Notes: generated by a model not told the origin, from the sequence alone. 64,000 nucleotides of DNA from RI-242 sp038246255 (GCA_038246255.1 JBBRWC010000008.1:1-64000), one strand, 5' to 3'. Counted from the first letter of the stretch, positions 10,301 to 18,705 are shown. Numbers and translations: made by a program.

Positions 10301-11691
10301 AGGATCCATTTTTTCGCTTGGGCGAGCGCGCCTCGCTCGTACGCGCTGACGACACGCCCTTCGAGGTAGGCGCGCAGGTCTTCGGCGAAGGCGGCGGCCG
10401 TGGGATAACGCTCGAGGGGATCGCGGCGCATCGCGTGGTTGGCGATGGCAACCAGCTCGTCGGGTGCGTCCGTGGCCAGCGTGCCCAGGGGCGCGGGTTC
10501 GTGCTCGAGGATGCGCTCGAGCAGCGGGATTGCGCTTGTGCTGCTTTTTGGATCGAGGTGCGGCGCGTGACCCGACAGGAGTTGGTAGAGGATCGCGCCG
10601 AGCGCGTAGATGTCCGCGGCGCGGCCGATTCCGGCGCGTTCGCCGCGCGCCTGCTCGGGCGCCATGTAACCGGGTGTTCCGACGATGTCCCCGTCCAGGG
10701 TGACAAACTCGCCCTTGTCGTTGAGCCCACCGTCAGCGCGGTCCGTTCGCACCCGCTCGTCCCGCGGTTTGCGCTTGCGCGCGCGCAGGAGGTCGACCGT
10801 CGTGCTCGGCCCGCTGCGCTGCGGATCCAAGGCCTCGAGCACGCGCGCGAGGCCCCAATCCATCACGTACGCCTCGCCGAAGCGGCCGACCATGACGTTT
10901 TCGGGTTTGAGGTCGCGGTGGACGACACTCCGTTCGTGCGCAAACGCGACGGCTTCCGCGACACGCAGCAGCACACCCACGGCCCGCGTGGTGGTCCAGC
11001 CCTCGCTGGCAGCGCGGGCGAGCTTGAAGATCTCCCCCAGGTGCCGGCCCTCGACGAGCGGCATCGTGAAGTAGAGGCGGCCCTCGGCATCGAGGCCGAT
11101 CTCGTGGACCGGGAGGATGCCCGGGTGGTCGAGCTGCGCGGTGATCTGCGCTTCTTCCAGGAAACGCGCGACGATGCGCCCATCCGGGGGCCGACTGACG
11201 GCGCCGGGATCGCGGTCCTCGGGCCGCAGCATCACCTTCATCGCGAGCCGGCGCCGCAGGTCGGTGTCCCACACGGCACGGATCGATCCCATCCCTCCGC
11301 GGGCGATCTCGCGGCCCTGCGCGTAACGCTCCTCGGCGGCGCCCCGCGCGCGCAGGCGCTCGAGCCGCGCGTCCCCAAGCGCGCTGCTGACGCCCGAACT
11401 CGCGTTCGCGAGGGTCCCGGTCGGACCGGTCAGCTCCGTCGACCAGGCGGCTGCGAGGTGCTCACCCAGGCGCTCCCACGTGCGCCGCAGGGCATCGAAG
11501 TCGCTGGCGAGCTCGGGATGGCGGCCTTCGAGCGCCGCCAGGGACTCGGTGCGCCCGGACTGCAGCGCCGTGAAATACCGCACGAGGGGCCCGCTGTCGT
11601 CGGAGCGCTGGCCCGGGAGCTTGCCGGGGCTAGCTCCAGAGGGGGGCGGGCCCGGGGGGGGTGACCCGGGCGGGGGAGGACGGTCGGGCAT
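7321..11691 (-). CDS. Membrane Ser/Thr protein kinase with WD40 repeats
   Basis: A 1456-residue transmembrane kinase. A Pro-rich N-terminus (residues 5-18) leads to a Hanks-type kinase domain at about 120-440. It has the loop ARGGMGSIRAV, invariant Lys 152 in AMKVM, the catalytic loop HRDLKPENV, DWG in place of DFG, and GTPGYMAPEQ. A membrane segment at about 465-490 and a coiled coil follow, then RDFEWHHLN, then a WD40 propeller region (about 570-1290) with blades such as SVDRTARVWKV and GADDGSVRLWD. The C-terminal 150 residues look TPR-like. All catalytic residues are present, so it should be active. The kinase-TM-WD40 order is common in planctomycetes. It stands alone, divergent from the protease gene at 11885. 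Confidence 0.95.
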   Translation of the reverse strand: MPDRPPPPGSPPPGPPPSGASPGKLPGQRSDDSGPLVRYFTALQSGRTESLAALEGRHPELASDFDALRRTWERLGEHLAAAWSTELTGPTGTLANASSGVSSALGDARLERLRARGAAEERYAQGREIARGGMGSIRAVWDTDLRRRLAMKVMLRPEDRDPGAVSRPPDGRIVARFLEEAQITAQLDHPGILPVHEIGLDAEGRLYFTMPLVEGRHLGEIFKLARAASEGWTTTRAVGVLLRVAEAVAFAHERSVVHRDLKPENVMVGRFGEAYVMDWGLARVLEALDPQRSGPSTTVDLLRARKRKPRDERVRTDRADGGLNDKGEFVTLDGDIVGTPGYMAPEQARGERAGIGRAADIYALGAILYQLLSGHAPHLDPKSSTSAIPLLERILEHEPAPLGTLATDAPDELVAIANHAMRRDPLERYPTAAAFAEDLRAYLEGRVVSAYERGALAQAKKWILRNRVLATAYALVALSVVGGSATFIRQQQASLGRLRAEQARTERARTDADAARQRAEAGETAATASSYAANMRAADLALRSGGASEARQRLADCPPQLRDFEWHHLNAQLDTSLARVAEVGDRLLCADFHPSGLLATLRALEPTRVEVAVWEAQSGARRFAREFEVVDNCGRAFAPMRGLPSRGGAVGFHPDGERIAVGLGDGQLMLICAVDPRAEPEVLARRNASSAPDRAGDAVHHVAWSSQGEWLAVALERRAPHGVALYRPAEGPDVVRILERMGRRPSAIAFDPGGPQLAVGYDDGSAALWNATADPEAGPTAVLIGHRGMVTTVGFAPDGATVATTSVDRTARVWKVEDGELVAVVRRPAGALATLAFTAESLGGGSDDGEITLWDPRDGRQTGVQRGNTAPALALGLAQDGERMWSVDEAGDWRVWDARLGSAVTEVSPRRLGRNSLEFSPDGTRMLIARAHSPEVWDAEVLEPVQMLAKGNIANGMVAFTADGRRVVGSSSTSGYVWDTATGRVLATLDPPPEWGGGAVKLEFAMAPERGFAALYFSNGFIAVYDLMRAPEDGSGLAPFVQWDVSSHLPRLRQVARGSRRLEMSADGQFLGVFDPEQSLKIYRPKSGALVAQIRFAAGEIQAERGEISAPFAFAPAGGMLAVAVRDTTGLHRRIALFDPATGRRTGTLDGHTDGLASLRFSPNGKRLASGADDGSVRLWDPIAGETLLVLDAHEEPAVQVAFSSDGTRFATLGLNRGVRIHETTPPRLRFESRTRNAAARRAAMVLFGGERTVPGLRVEESASEPVRKAIERLARLLADDPARLNMDAWEVVRRPGASAEEYQFALARAQAAVKAHPDDPIYRRTLGVARFRVGQLRLAIVDLEVSTESQPRRIGGDSDTPRPPGRPEEWAVRALAHYELSEVDKAELCRDNFEQLMAEPFYARDEDGRHFIGELEQVDERLEDPSERPEQEPASAAEPREADTPAARVEQAENA

Positions 11692-11884
11692 GGCTCAGCG
11701 GTGACCGTGGGCGGCCGTGGGCGGGGTGGGGCGGGGTGGGGCGGGGCGGATCCGTGCGACTACGGTTCGGGCGAGCGCGGCGCGGGTGGAGATTGTTTGG
11801 GAACGGACCGCCTTCTCTTGCGCAGGTTCTTAGATTAGCCCCTAGCCCCGTTCGCTTTCGTCCTACCGGTTTCCGCAAATCCCC
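11692..11884. promoter_or_regulatory. Divergent intergenic region with a G-rich tract
   Basis: The 193 bases between the kinase and protease genes should hold both promoters. A run of repeated GTGGGGCGGG units spans 11719-11749 and supplies more than four G-tracts of three or more with short loops, a pattern that can fold as a G-quadruplex on the plus strand. I cannot identify -35 or -10 boxes. The sequence becomes more AT-rich near 11790-11840, just before the plus-strand gene. Confidence 0.35.
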
Positions 11885-13321
11885 ATGCGCACGCTGCCCA
11901 CCGCGCTGATCGCGTCCCTCGCCGCGACCCTGCCGTCCCTCCTGTGGACCGCGCCCACGGGCGTGACCCCGATGGGCCCTACCGCGAAATCCCCGGCGCA
12001 AGAAGACCAGGAACACTCCGAAGACCCCGCCGAGGACCCGCGGAAGGTGGAGTTCGAGGAAGTCGGCATCCGCGCAGTTTTGCCCCCCCTCGACGGCCTG
12101 AAGAGCCACGGCCCCGACGGCCGCCAGGTCCTGGGCGCCTGGTCGGGCACCCTGGGTGATGCGGGCGTGCGGATCGCACTGTTTGGCTTGCCGCGGACGG
12201 AGTTTGCGATCGAAGAGCCCGACCTCGTCGCCAGCCTCGTCCTGCGCAACATCGCAGACGACCCGAACCGCGGCCCCCACATGCGTTTTGGGTCGATGGA
12301 ACTCGTGCCCGGTCCGTTCGGCATCGCTCCCTACGCTGCAACGTTGGTGGCCGAGCGCCTGAGCGGCACCGATGTCGCCGGCATGCTGTTCGTCGTCGCG
12401 GGCGTGGTGCCGTCCCACTGCTACGTCTTCGAGGTGACGGTGACGGGCAAGCTCGACAAACCGTCGCGCGCTGCGATCGACACCTTCATCAAGGACGGTA
12501 TCCGCTATGCCGGTCCAGCGCGCGCGCCGGAGTGGACCGAGGAAGAGGTCGAGACGCGCTGGAAGAAGGATGTGCCCGTCGATCTGCATGGCGATCTGGA
12601 CAAGGTCATTCGGACCAAGAACTACATCATCTTCACGAACTCCGCAGGCGGGAATACCTTCGCGAAGGCGATGGAGGAAAACTTCTCCGCGATCAAAAAG
12701 GTGTACCCCTTCGCCGAGATTGAAGGACGCCGCTTGATGCCGGTTTTCCTGTTCCGTCTGCCGGAGGAGTACTACGACTTCCTCGGCGTGAAGATCGGCT
12801 GGCCACGTGAGACCGCGGCGCGCTCTAAGGGTGTCGCGAGCGGCGATTGGTACGCGACCTACTACGAGTCCCCGAAGGACACCGTCCACATCCACGAAGC
12901 GACACACCAGATCTTCGCCAACCGCCTCCTGCTTGCGGGGGGTGGGTCGTGGTTCCAAGAGGGTGTCGCCGAGTTTATGGAAGGGGACGACAATAGCCTG
13001 AAGAACCTCGGGCGCGGTGCGGCGCGCCGCGGCATCTACACGCCGTTTCGCGAGTTCTTCGCCCTGTCCAGCCTTTTGTATTCGAGCGCGGAAGACCGCG
13101 TTTCGGGCGGTAGCGCGGCCGGCGACAACTACGTGCAGGCAGGGTCGATCATCGCGTTCGTGAAGAGTGACAAGCGCACACGCGGGAAATTTCAGGACTT
13201 CATCCACGCCATCGGGAGTCTGCGGCGCAGCGACATCCCCGCGATCGAACGCGAGCTCGACCGCCTGTTTGGCGTGGACATCGAAGGCTTCGAAAAGATG
13301 TGGAAGGACCACTACAAGTGA
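11885..13321 (+). CDS. Secreted DUF1570-like zinc metalloprotease
   Basis: 478 residues with an N-terminal signal peptide (hydrophobic stretch about 6-24). The C-terminal half (about 230-475) contains VHIHEATHQIF, an HExxH zinc site, followed 14-18 residues later by WFQEGVAEFMEG, which supplies the glutamate of gluzincins. This layout matches DUF1570-type peptidase-like domains. The N-terminal half has no recognised domain. It probably acts outside the cytoplasmic membrane; the substrate is unknown. It converges with the patatin gene, leaving only 25 bases between stop codons, which include a GC-rich palindromic stretch. Confidence 0.8.
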   Translation: MRTLPTALIASLAATLPSLLWTAPTGVTPMGPTAKSPAQEDQEHSEDPAEDPRKVEFEEVGIRAVLPPLDGLKSHGPDGRQVLGAWSGTLGDAGVRIALFGLPRTEFAIEEPDLVASLVLRNIADDPNRGPHMRFGSMELVPGPFGIAPYAATLVAERLSGTDVAGMLFVVAGVVPSHCYVFEVTVTGKLDKPSRAAIDTFIKDGIRYAGPARAPEWTEEEVETRWKKDVPVDLHGDLDKVIRTKNYIIFTNSAGGNTFAKAMEENFSAIKKVYPFAEIEGRRLMPVFLFRLPEEYYDFLGVKIGWPRETAARSKGVASGDWYATYYESPKDTVHIHEATHQIFANRLLLAGGGSWFQEGVAEFMEGDDNSLKNLGRGAARRGIYTPFREFFALSSLLYSSAEDRVSGGSAAGDNYVQAGSIIAFVKSDKRTRGKFQDFIHAIGSLRRSDIPAIERELDRLFGVDIEGFEKMWKDHYK

Positions 13322-13346
13322 CGCCCGCGGGCGCGCGCGCCAACGC

Positions 13347-14492
13347 TCACGCAGACGCGCCGTCCACGAACGCCAGCAACACGCTCTGGTTCGCGAGCGC
13401 GTCGCGCTCACCCAACTCGACGAGCTGTGCCAGATAGTCGTTCTGGAACATGATCAGGCTCAGCAGGTCGTTGGAACGCGACTCACGTGTGCCCAAACCC
13501 CGAGTCATGAAGCGCAATCCACGCGGCAGCCGCGCTTCATAGTGGTTGGCGAGGCGCCCCAGATCCGTCGACGGCCGGATGACCAGCAGCGCTACACGCC
13601 GGAAGATTTCTGGGCCCGGGCAGCGCGCGATCAAGCCGTTGATGCGCTCCAGGTGCATCGCATCCTGGTCGAGCAGGTCGAGGAAGATCGCGTTCAGCAG
13701 ATTGCCCGCGATCTGCGCCGGAGCGGGGTAACCGCGTGTCGCGGGCTCGGCGAGGTCGGAGGGTGTGCGCGGATAGCGTGTGCTGATCGCGAGCAAGCGG
13801 TCCGCGCCGAGGTGGATCGCGGGGGCGAGCGGTGCCGCCAGGCGGATGCCCCCGTCGCCGTACCACTCGCCACCCAGTTCGACGGCGGGGAACAGCAGCG
13901 GCAGCGCGGCCGAGGCCATGATGTGCGGCACGGCGATGCGGGCGCGGCGCGAGGTGCGGTCGGGGCGCTCCCACAGCTCGATGTCGGCACCCTGAACCCA
14001 CGTCACGGCGCGCCCCGTGCCGTAGTTGGTGCCGGTGATGGCGAGGGCGCGCAGACGGCCCTCGCGCAGGTTTTCCTCAACACCGAGCAGGGCCCCCGAA
14101 GCGTCGGTTTCGAGCACACGTTCCAGCAGGTTGCCAAGGGGCCCCGTGTCCACGAGCCCGCGTGCCGGCGTGGCCGTGCGACGACCCCCCGAAACCAGGC
14201 GCAGACCCCACCGCAGGGCGTTGCCCGCGAGGCTTGAGCTGTTGGCGTCGATCACGTCCTCGATGGCGATGTCAAGCCAGACCTGTGCGAGCTCCGCAGC
14301 GGCGCGGCCAAAGTCGGTTCGCGACTGGGCGAGGTGGGCGGCGTTGATCGCCCCCGCCGACACCCCGGTCAGGATGTCGACTGCGAGGTTCGGGCGCAGG
14401 CGACCCAGTTGGCGCAGGACGCCGACCTGGTAGGCCGAGCGTGCGCCGCCGCCGCTCAGGACGAGCGCGAGTTTCTGGGGCGTTTGGGCCAC
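13347..14492 (-). CDS. Patatin-like phospholipase
   Basis: Predicted lipid acyl hydrolase with a Ser-Asp dyad, 381 residues. It begins with the glycine-rich oxyanion loop LVLSGGGARSAYQVG, then GVSAG with the nucleophilic serine, and later YGDGGIRLAAP with the catalytic aspartate (DGG, usual DG[AG]). These are the defining patatin motifs in the right order. GTG 14492 is chosen because it sits just before the conserved N-terminus; extending the frame to 14897 would run through the divergent desaturase gene. There is no signal peptide, so it is probably cytoplasmic or peripheral. Confidence 0.9.
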   Translation of the reverse strand: MAQTPQKLALVLSGGGARSAYQVGVLRQLGRLRPNLAVDILTGVSAGAINAAHLAQSRTDFGRAAAELAQVWLDIAIEDVIDANSSSLAGNALRWGLRLVSGGRRTATPARGLVDTGPLGNLLERVLETDASGALLGVEENLREGRLRALAITGTNYGTGRAVTWVQGADIELWERPDRTSRRARIAVPHIMASAALPLLFPAVELGGEWYGDGGIRLAAPLAPAIHLGADRLLAISTRYPRTPSDLAEPATRGYPAPAQIAGNLLNAIFLDLLDQDAMHLERINGLIARCPGPEIFRRVALLVIRPSTDLGRLANHYEARLPRGLRFMTRGLGTRESRSNDLLSLIMFQNDYLAQLVELGERDALANQSVLLAFVDGASA

Positions 14493-14580
14493 GGGACGCG
14501 AGCATACGCGCGCGGCGCGTAGGCTAGCGCGGCCGACCGGGCCGGAGGACGGCCCGCGGCCCGTAGAATGGGGCGCTGCC

Positions 14581-15423
14581 ATGGATGGCCCGCTCCCGAA
14601 CTCAAACCGGCTGTTTGCGCATCCCGGCGTCGACATCCGAACGCTCGCGTTGCTCGCGGCGATGTGGGTGCTGCTGATCGCCAATGCGCTGTGGTTCCCG
14701 TCGGGTCCGACGTCGGAGCTCCTCGCGCCCCGCGAGCTGCCGCGCCTCATCGGCCACGTGGCCGTCGGGCTGGTCGCGCTCAACCTGTCGTTCACGGTGT
14801 GGCACGAGGCGGTCCACGGGCTCGTTTTCAAGGGAGCGCTCGGCAACCACGTGGTCGGCCTCCTGGGCGCATTCCCGGCGCTGATCCCCTGGTTCACGAT
14901 CCGACGCGGCCACCAGCTTCACCACGCGCACACGAACGATCCCGAGCGCGACCCCGACCAGTGGTTCCTGCGTGGATCGATCTGGAGCCTGCCCATGCGT
15001 TATCCCGCCGGCATCGCGCGCACCCGGCGGCTCGTCTTGGCGAGTGGGCAACCGGCCTTTGAACCCTGGGCGGACCGCGCCCAACTCGCGCTCGCGCTCG
15101 GCGCGATGGCCGCGCTCGCCTGGACGGCGGGCCCGCTGTTGGTCCTTTGCTGCTGGATCGTGCCGAAGGGTAGCGCGATGTGGATCCACGCTTGGTACGT
15201 CAACGTCCTTCCGCACCGCGGGCTGCCAGCGGGGCGCTATCAGGACACACGCATTTTTGCGCTCAACTGGCTGGCGCCGTTTTTTCTGATGCACCAGTAC
15301 CACGGGCTGCACCACGCGTGGGCCAGCGTTCCCTGGCACCGGTATGGCGCGGCGTTTCGGGCGAAGCGCGACTTTCTCGAAGCCCGCGGGGTGCCGGTGC
15401 GGACGACCCTGCGCGAGCGATGA
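14581..15423 (+). CDS. Membrane fatty-acid desaturase family protein
   Basis: A 280-residue di-iron membrane enzyme. Three histidine boxes are present: HEAVH (about 78), HQLHHAH (about 111) and HQYHGLHH (about 238), separated by paired hydrophobic segments. That is the standard arrangement of the FA_desaturase superfamily, which includes acyl-lipid desaturases and carotenoid hydroxylases; I cannot choose between them. The first box is the short H-x3-H form. Its stop overlaps the start of the methyltransferase gene (ATGA), so the two form an operon. The patatin gene is divergent 88 bases away, a lipid theme on both sides of this promoter region. Confidence 0.9.
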   Translation: MDGPLPNSNRLFAHPGVDIRTLALLAAMWVLLIANALWFPSGPTSELLAPRELPRLIGHVAVGLVALNLSFTVWHEAVHGLVFKGALGNHVVGLLGAFPALIPWFTIRRGHQLHHAHTNDPERDPDQWFLRGSIWSLPMRYPAGIARTRRLVLASGQPAFEPWADRAQLALALGAMAALAWTAGPLLVLCCWIVPKGSAMWIHAWYVNVLPHRGLPAGRYQDTRIFALNWLAPFFLMHQYHGLHHAWASVPWHRYGAAFRAKRDFLEARGVPVRTTLRER

Positions 15424-16424
15424 GCGCCCCGCCGCCGTTCCGCGCAGACTTGAGCATCCCCGCGCGCCTCGACACCCAAACCGTCGACTGCTGCGTGTGC
15501 GGACCGGTCGGGCACCGCGCCGTCGCGACGACGTACGACTATGAGTACCGCACGTCGCGCCAAAGCTGGACCTATGTCCGCTGCGACGGATGTGGCCTTG
15601 TTTATCTGCGTGAACGCCCGGCGACGTCCGAACTCGCCCGGATCTACCCGCCGCACTATTATTCGTTCGACGAAGCCCAACGCGACCAGCCCCTCGTGGC
15701 GGCGCTGCGCGGGCGGCTCGAATCGGCCAAAGCCACCGCCTTCGCCGCGCACGTGCCGAAGCTGGATGCGCGCGTCCTCGACGTCGGTTGCGGCGATGGG
15801 CGTTTTTTGTCGGTGCTCAAGCGCGCGGGACCGCCGGGATGGCGCCTCGAGGGCCTCGACATCGACGTCGGCGCAGTGGAACGCGCGCGGTCGCGCGGAT
15901 TGAAGATGCACCATGGTCGGCTCGAGGACTTCGAGGCTCCGGCGGGGGGGTACGACCTCGTTGTGCTGATGCAGGTGCTCGAGCACGTCGCGGATCCAAG
16001 GGACACGTGCCGCCGCATCCACCGGTTGCTCGCGCCCGGCGGTGTGTTTGTCGTGGAGACACCCGCTGTCGCGGGCTGGGACGAGCGCCTGTTCCGCGAC
16101 GGACTGTGGGGTGGATACCACGTGCCGCGGCACTGGAACCTTTTCACGCCGACCACCCTGGGTCGCCTGCTGAACGAGGAAGGCTTCGAAGTCAAGGAGC
16201 AGCGCCCGCTCATCTCGACGTCCTTTTGGATCAACTCCCTCTACAACCGCGCGCGGGTGCATGGCGCGTCGCCGCGGCACCTGGGATTCCTGCACTACCA
16301 AAACCCTGCGCTGCTGGCGCTGTTCCTGCCCCTCGACCGTCTCGCGATCGCGCTCGGCCGCCGCACATCTAACCAGCGGGTGGTCGCCCGCCGGGCGTCC
16401 GGATCGCTCGGGCGGGCGGGCTGA
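15420..16424 (+). CDS. Class I SAM-dependent methyltransferase with N-terminal zinc ribbon
   Basis: 334 residues. The N-terminus has two Cys pairs (CCVCG and CDGCG), a likely zinc ribbon. A Rossmann methyltransferase domain (Methyltransf_23 type) follows, with the SAM loop LDVGCGDGRFLSVL and motif LMQVLEHVADP. The C-terminal 100 residues resemble the tail seen in sugar and lipid-linked methyltransferases of this type. ATG 15420 overlaps the desaturase stop; the frame is open further upstream inside that gene. Coupling to a desaturase suggests a lipid or surface-glycan substrate, but this is only inferred. Confidence 0.85.
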   Translation: MSAPPPFRADLSIPARLDTQTVDCCVCGPVGHRAVATTYDYEYRTSRQSWTYVRCDGCGLVYLRERPATSELARIYPPHYYSFDEAQRDQPLVAALRGRLESAKATAFAAHVPKLDARVLDVGCGDGRFLSVLKRAGPPGWRLEGLDIDVGAVERARSRGLKMHHGRLEDFEAPAGGYDLVVLMQVLEHVADPRDTCRRIHRLLAPGGVFVVETPAVAGWDERLFRDGLWGGYHVPRHWNLFTPTTLGRLLNEEGFEVKEQRPLISTSFWINSLYNRARVHGASPRHLGFLHYQNPALLALFLPLDRLAIALGRRTSNQRVVARRASGSLGRAG

Positions 16425-16446
16425 ACGCTCGCGCGCGGGCCTGCGG

Positions 16447-16686
16447 TCAGAACAGGCTCGACGCCAACGCGGCCAACGCGATGGCGCCCCACACGACCTC
16501 GAGCAGGAACGCCTGCCACGTGCGGCGGTAATAACACACGAGCGCAACCCCGACCGCGCCCGTCGCGTTGAGCATTTGGTAGAGCACTCCCTGTTCGATC
16601 CAACCGAAGCTCGAGGCTGCGTACGCGGCGAGGATCGCGAGCATGCCGTACCAACCCGCGATCTCCACCGCGAGCGGCGGCGTCAC
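16447..16686 (-). CDS. Small membrane protein, CBU_0592-like
   Basis: 79 residues from a GTG at 16686, with three hydrophobic segments. The arrangement (IAGWYGMLAILAAYA, YQMLNATGAVGVALVCYYRRTW, then FLLEVVWGAIALAAL) resembles the small CBU_0592-like membrane domain of unknown function. The start is uncertain: ATG at 16644 would remove part of the first helix, while upstream codons are Ala/Pro-rich and unconvincing. It lies 140 bases downstream of the homocysteine methyltransferase gene on the same strand, with no recognisable gene in the gap. Confidence 0.65.
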   Translation of the reverse strand: MTPPLAVEIAGWYGMLAILAAYAASSFGWIEQGVLYQMLNATGAVGVALVCYYRRTWQAFLLEVVWGAIALAALASSLF

Positions 16687-16826
16687 CGGCGACGCGACCC
16701 GCGCTGGCGCTGCGGGTGCAGCGGGCGCACCAAGTGACCCCAGACGCGCGTGCGGATCGCCGGCTTCATCGGCTTCGCGGCCAGAGCCCGTAGCGCCGCC
16801 AGAGCCCGCAGCATCCGCAGGTGCGC

Positions 16827-17909
16827 TCAAGCGCGCGAGCCACCCCGCGGCCGGTCGTATCCCGACGGGGCGTCGTCGCCAGATCCGGTCGGACCCTCGG
16901 CATCGGGCTCTTGCGATCCCGTCTCGAAGTTGTCCGCGAGGTCGAAGTCTCCGCCTTCGAACTCCGCAAAATCCGCGGCTGTCGGTTTGGGTGCCGCGCC
17001 CGGGCGATGCAGAAGGCGCGCGAGCGCGGCGATGTGTTCGGGTCGGGTGCCACAACAGCCACCGACGAACACAAGCCCGTGGCGCGCCACGAGTTCGCCC
17101 AGGGCTTCTGCAAACACGTCCGGGCCGATGGGCCAAGCGGGCGGGATTCCCGTCGGCAAACCGGCGCTCGGGTAGGTCCCGAGGCGGCCGCTCCAGCGCG
17201 CGCGCATGCGACCGAGCAGACGGTCGAGCTCCTTCAAGTCGCCGAGGCAGTTGAGTGCGAGCAGGTCGGGCGGCGAGGCCGAAAACGCGTCGAAGATGGC
17301 CTCGAGGGGTTCACCGTCGGCGAGTTGGCCGGTGGGGCCGACGGCGAGGGACACGAACAGGGGCAGAGGACGACGCGCGCGCTCGAGGCCGCGCCGCGCC
17401 GCGCGGAGGGCGAGCGGCAGGACTTCGGCGTCGGTGAACGTCTCAAGGAGCAGTCCGTCGACGCCCTCCTCCGCCAGCCAGCGCGCCTGCGCCTGCCAGC
17501 TTTCCTCCAGCGCGGCGGGCGAGGTCGCGGGGTCCGCGGGCCCCGGTCCGAGGGAGCCCAGCACCCAGCGCGGCACGGCGTCCGTCCGCCACGCATCGGC
17601 CGCGCAAAGCGCGGCGTGCGCGGCGGCGCGGTTGATCTGGCTGGCACGCCCCTCGAGCCCCCGGGCCGCCAACTGGTGCGGCGCGGCGAGGAAGGAGTTG
17701 GTCGCGATGACGTCGCAACCCGCGTCCAGGTAACTCTCGTGGATCGCCTGCACCTGTTCGGGGCGCGTGAGGTTCAGGACCTCGCAGCAGCCTGCGTGCC
17801 CCAGGAAATCGCGCTGGGGGTCGAATCCCGACGCCAGGAGCTGTGTGCCCATGGCACCGTCGAGGACGAGGGGCGGGCGATCGAGGGCGTCCAAGAGGTG
17901 CCGCGGCAT
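16827..17909 (-). CDS. Homocysteine S-methyltransferase family protein
   Basis: 360 residues, of which about 1-300 form the zinc-dependent methyltransferase barrel shared by BHMT, MmuM and the N-terminal part of MetH. Motifs are LDGAMGTQLLASGF near the N-terminus, the zinc cysteine in LALNCLG, and the paired zinc cysteines in VGGCCGTRPEHI. It should transfer a methyl group to homocysteine to form methionine; the donor (betaine, S-methylmethionine or other) cannot be read from the sequence. The last 50 residues form an acidic, Gly/Asp-rich tail not usual for the family. No SAM riboswitch is recognisable upstream. Confidence 0.9.
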   Translation of the reverse strand: MPRHLLDALDRPPLVLDGAMGTQLLASGFDPQRDFLGHAGCCEVLNLTRPEQVQAIHESYLDAGCDVIATNSFLAAPHQLAARGLEGRASQINRAAAHAALCAADAWRTDAVPRWVLGSLGPGPADPATSPAALEESWQAQARWLAEEGVDGLLLETFTDAEVLPLALRAARRGLERARRPLPLFVSLAVGPTGQLADGEPLEAIFDAFSASPPDLLALNCLGDLKELDRLLGRMRARWSGRLGTYPSAGLPTGIPPAWPIGPDVFAEALGELVARHGLVFVGGCCGTRPEHIAALARLLHRPGAAPKPTAADFAEFEGGDFDLADNFETGSQEPDAEGPTGSGDDAPSGYDRPRGGSRA

Positions 17910-18212
17910 CGGGGGACGTTATAGCGCTCGCGCACGGCCCTGGGCCCCCCTTGGATTCGGTTCAGCCCCCAATGTGGGCGCTTGAACACAACTCACATGG
18001 AAGTTTCCTAGATACTGGCCGGGCGAGCCCGTCACCGGGGCGGCCGGGAGGACGACCTTGACGCAAATCACACGGAGCCCGTGTCACAGGTTCGGATCCA
18101 TGCCGTAGCCTAGGAGAGTTCGGGCCGATAGGCCCAAGGTTCAATCGACCACCGGCTCGCGTTGGCGGGCTGCTTCCCTACCCAAACTGCCGCGGGCACC
18201 CGCGCCACCACC
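17910..18212. promoter_or_regulatory. Divergent intergenic region, no gene seen
   Basis: The 303 bases between the homocysteine methyltransferase (minus) and the Cys-rich protein (plus) contain no convincing reading frame. This is one of the few AT-richer stretches in the window (about 17980-18015 and 18060-18080). A TTGACG at 18058-18063 resembles a -35 box but has no good -10 partner. I looked for a methionine-related riboswitch in the minus direction and recognised none. Confidence 0.4.
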
Positions 18213-18665
18213 ATGAAGTCCATTCTGACGCTCGCCATTGCCCTTGTCGCCGCCGGTGGCGGTTACGCCTTCTACGCCAACTCCGAAGGCGGACTGAATC
18301 TGCCCTGCTGCCCCGCGGAAGACGTGGTCGAAGTCACCACGGTTTCGACGGTCGCGGCTGTGGCCGACGCCGGCTGCTGCGCCGTCAAGGCGACTGAAGC
18401 TTGCACCGAGCCCTGCGACCCCACCGCCTGCGAGCCGTCCGGCTGCGAAGGCGACGAAATCGAAGGCGCACAGGCGGGTGAGTACGCGATGATGGGCAGC
18501 GCCGTGCTCGCTTCGCCGGCCGACGCCGCCGCGTGCAGCTCCGCGAAGGCCGAATGCAGCGAAGCAAAGGCTGAATGCAGCGAAGCCGCGAAGGCCGAAT
18601 GCACGGAAGCGAAAGCCGAGTGCAGCGAAGCCAAGGCCTGCTCCTCGAAGACCAACCTCGACTGA
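18213..18665 (+). CDS. Secreted or membrane-anchored Cys-rich repeat protein
   Basis: 150 residues with an N-terminal hydrophobic segment (about 3-22) and 14 cysteines. The middle part has two CC pairs (LPCCPAED and DAGCCAVK) and spaced cysteines. The C-terminal third is a short repeat of the type AKAECSE, present about four times with small changes (SSAKAECSE, AKAECSE, AAKAECTE, AKAECSE) and then AKAC. No family is recognised. The spacing suggests metal binding or disulfide-linked helices; this is inference. ATG 18213 starts a clean signal sequence. The gene is followed by a strong terminator, so it is probably transcribed alone and perhaps well expressed. Confidence 0.8.
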   Translation: MKSILTLAIALVAAGGGYAFYANSEGGLNLPCCPAEDVVEVTTVSTVAAVADAGCCAVKATEACTEPCDPTACEPSGCEGDEIEGAQAGEYAMMGSAVLASPADAAACSSAKAECSEAKAECSEAAKAECTEAKAECSEAKACSSKTNLD

Positions 18666-18705
18666 TTCGGCGTGCTGCGCGCGGCTCCGTGCGTGCGCGT
18701 GTGCG

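Noticed and set aside
9097..11664. Plus-strand open frame of 855 codons antisense to the kinase
   Set aside because: It mirrors the kinase gene, is rich in Arg/Ala/Gly/His with no family motif, and is explained by high GC at third codon positions.
7321..11691. Kinase as an inactive pseudokinase because of DWG in place of DFG
   Set aside because: The Asp is kept, the catalytic loop and Lys are intact, and DWG is frequent in bacterial WD40 kinases.
17910..18060. Methionine-related riboswitch before the homocysteine methyltransferase gene
   Set aside because: I looked for SAM- and SAH-riboswitch core sequences in the minus direction and found none; a covariance search would be needed to settle it.
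18090..18160. tRNA-like GGTTC segments
   Set aside because: Two GGTTC-type strings occur but no acceptor stem or anticodon arm can be paired around them.
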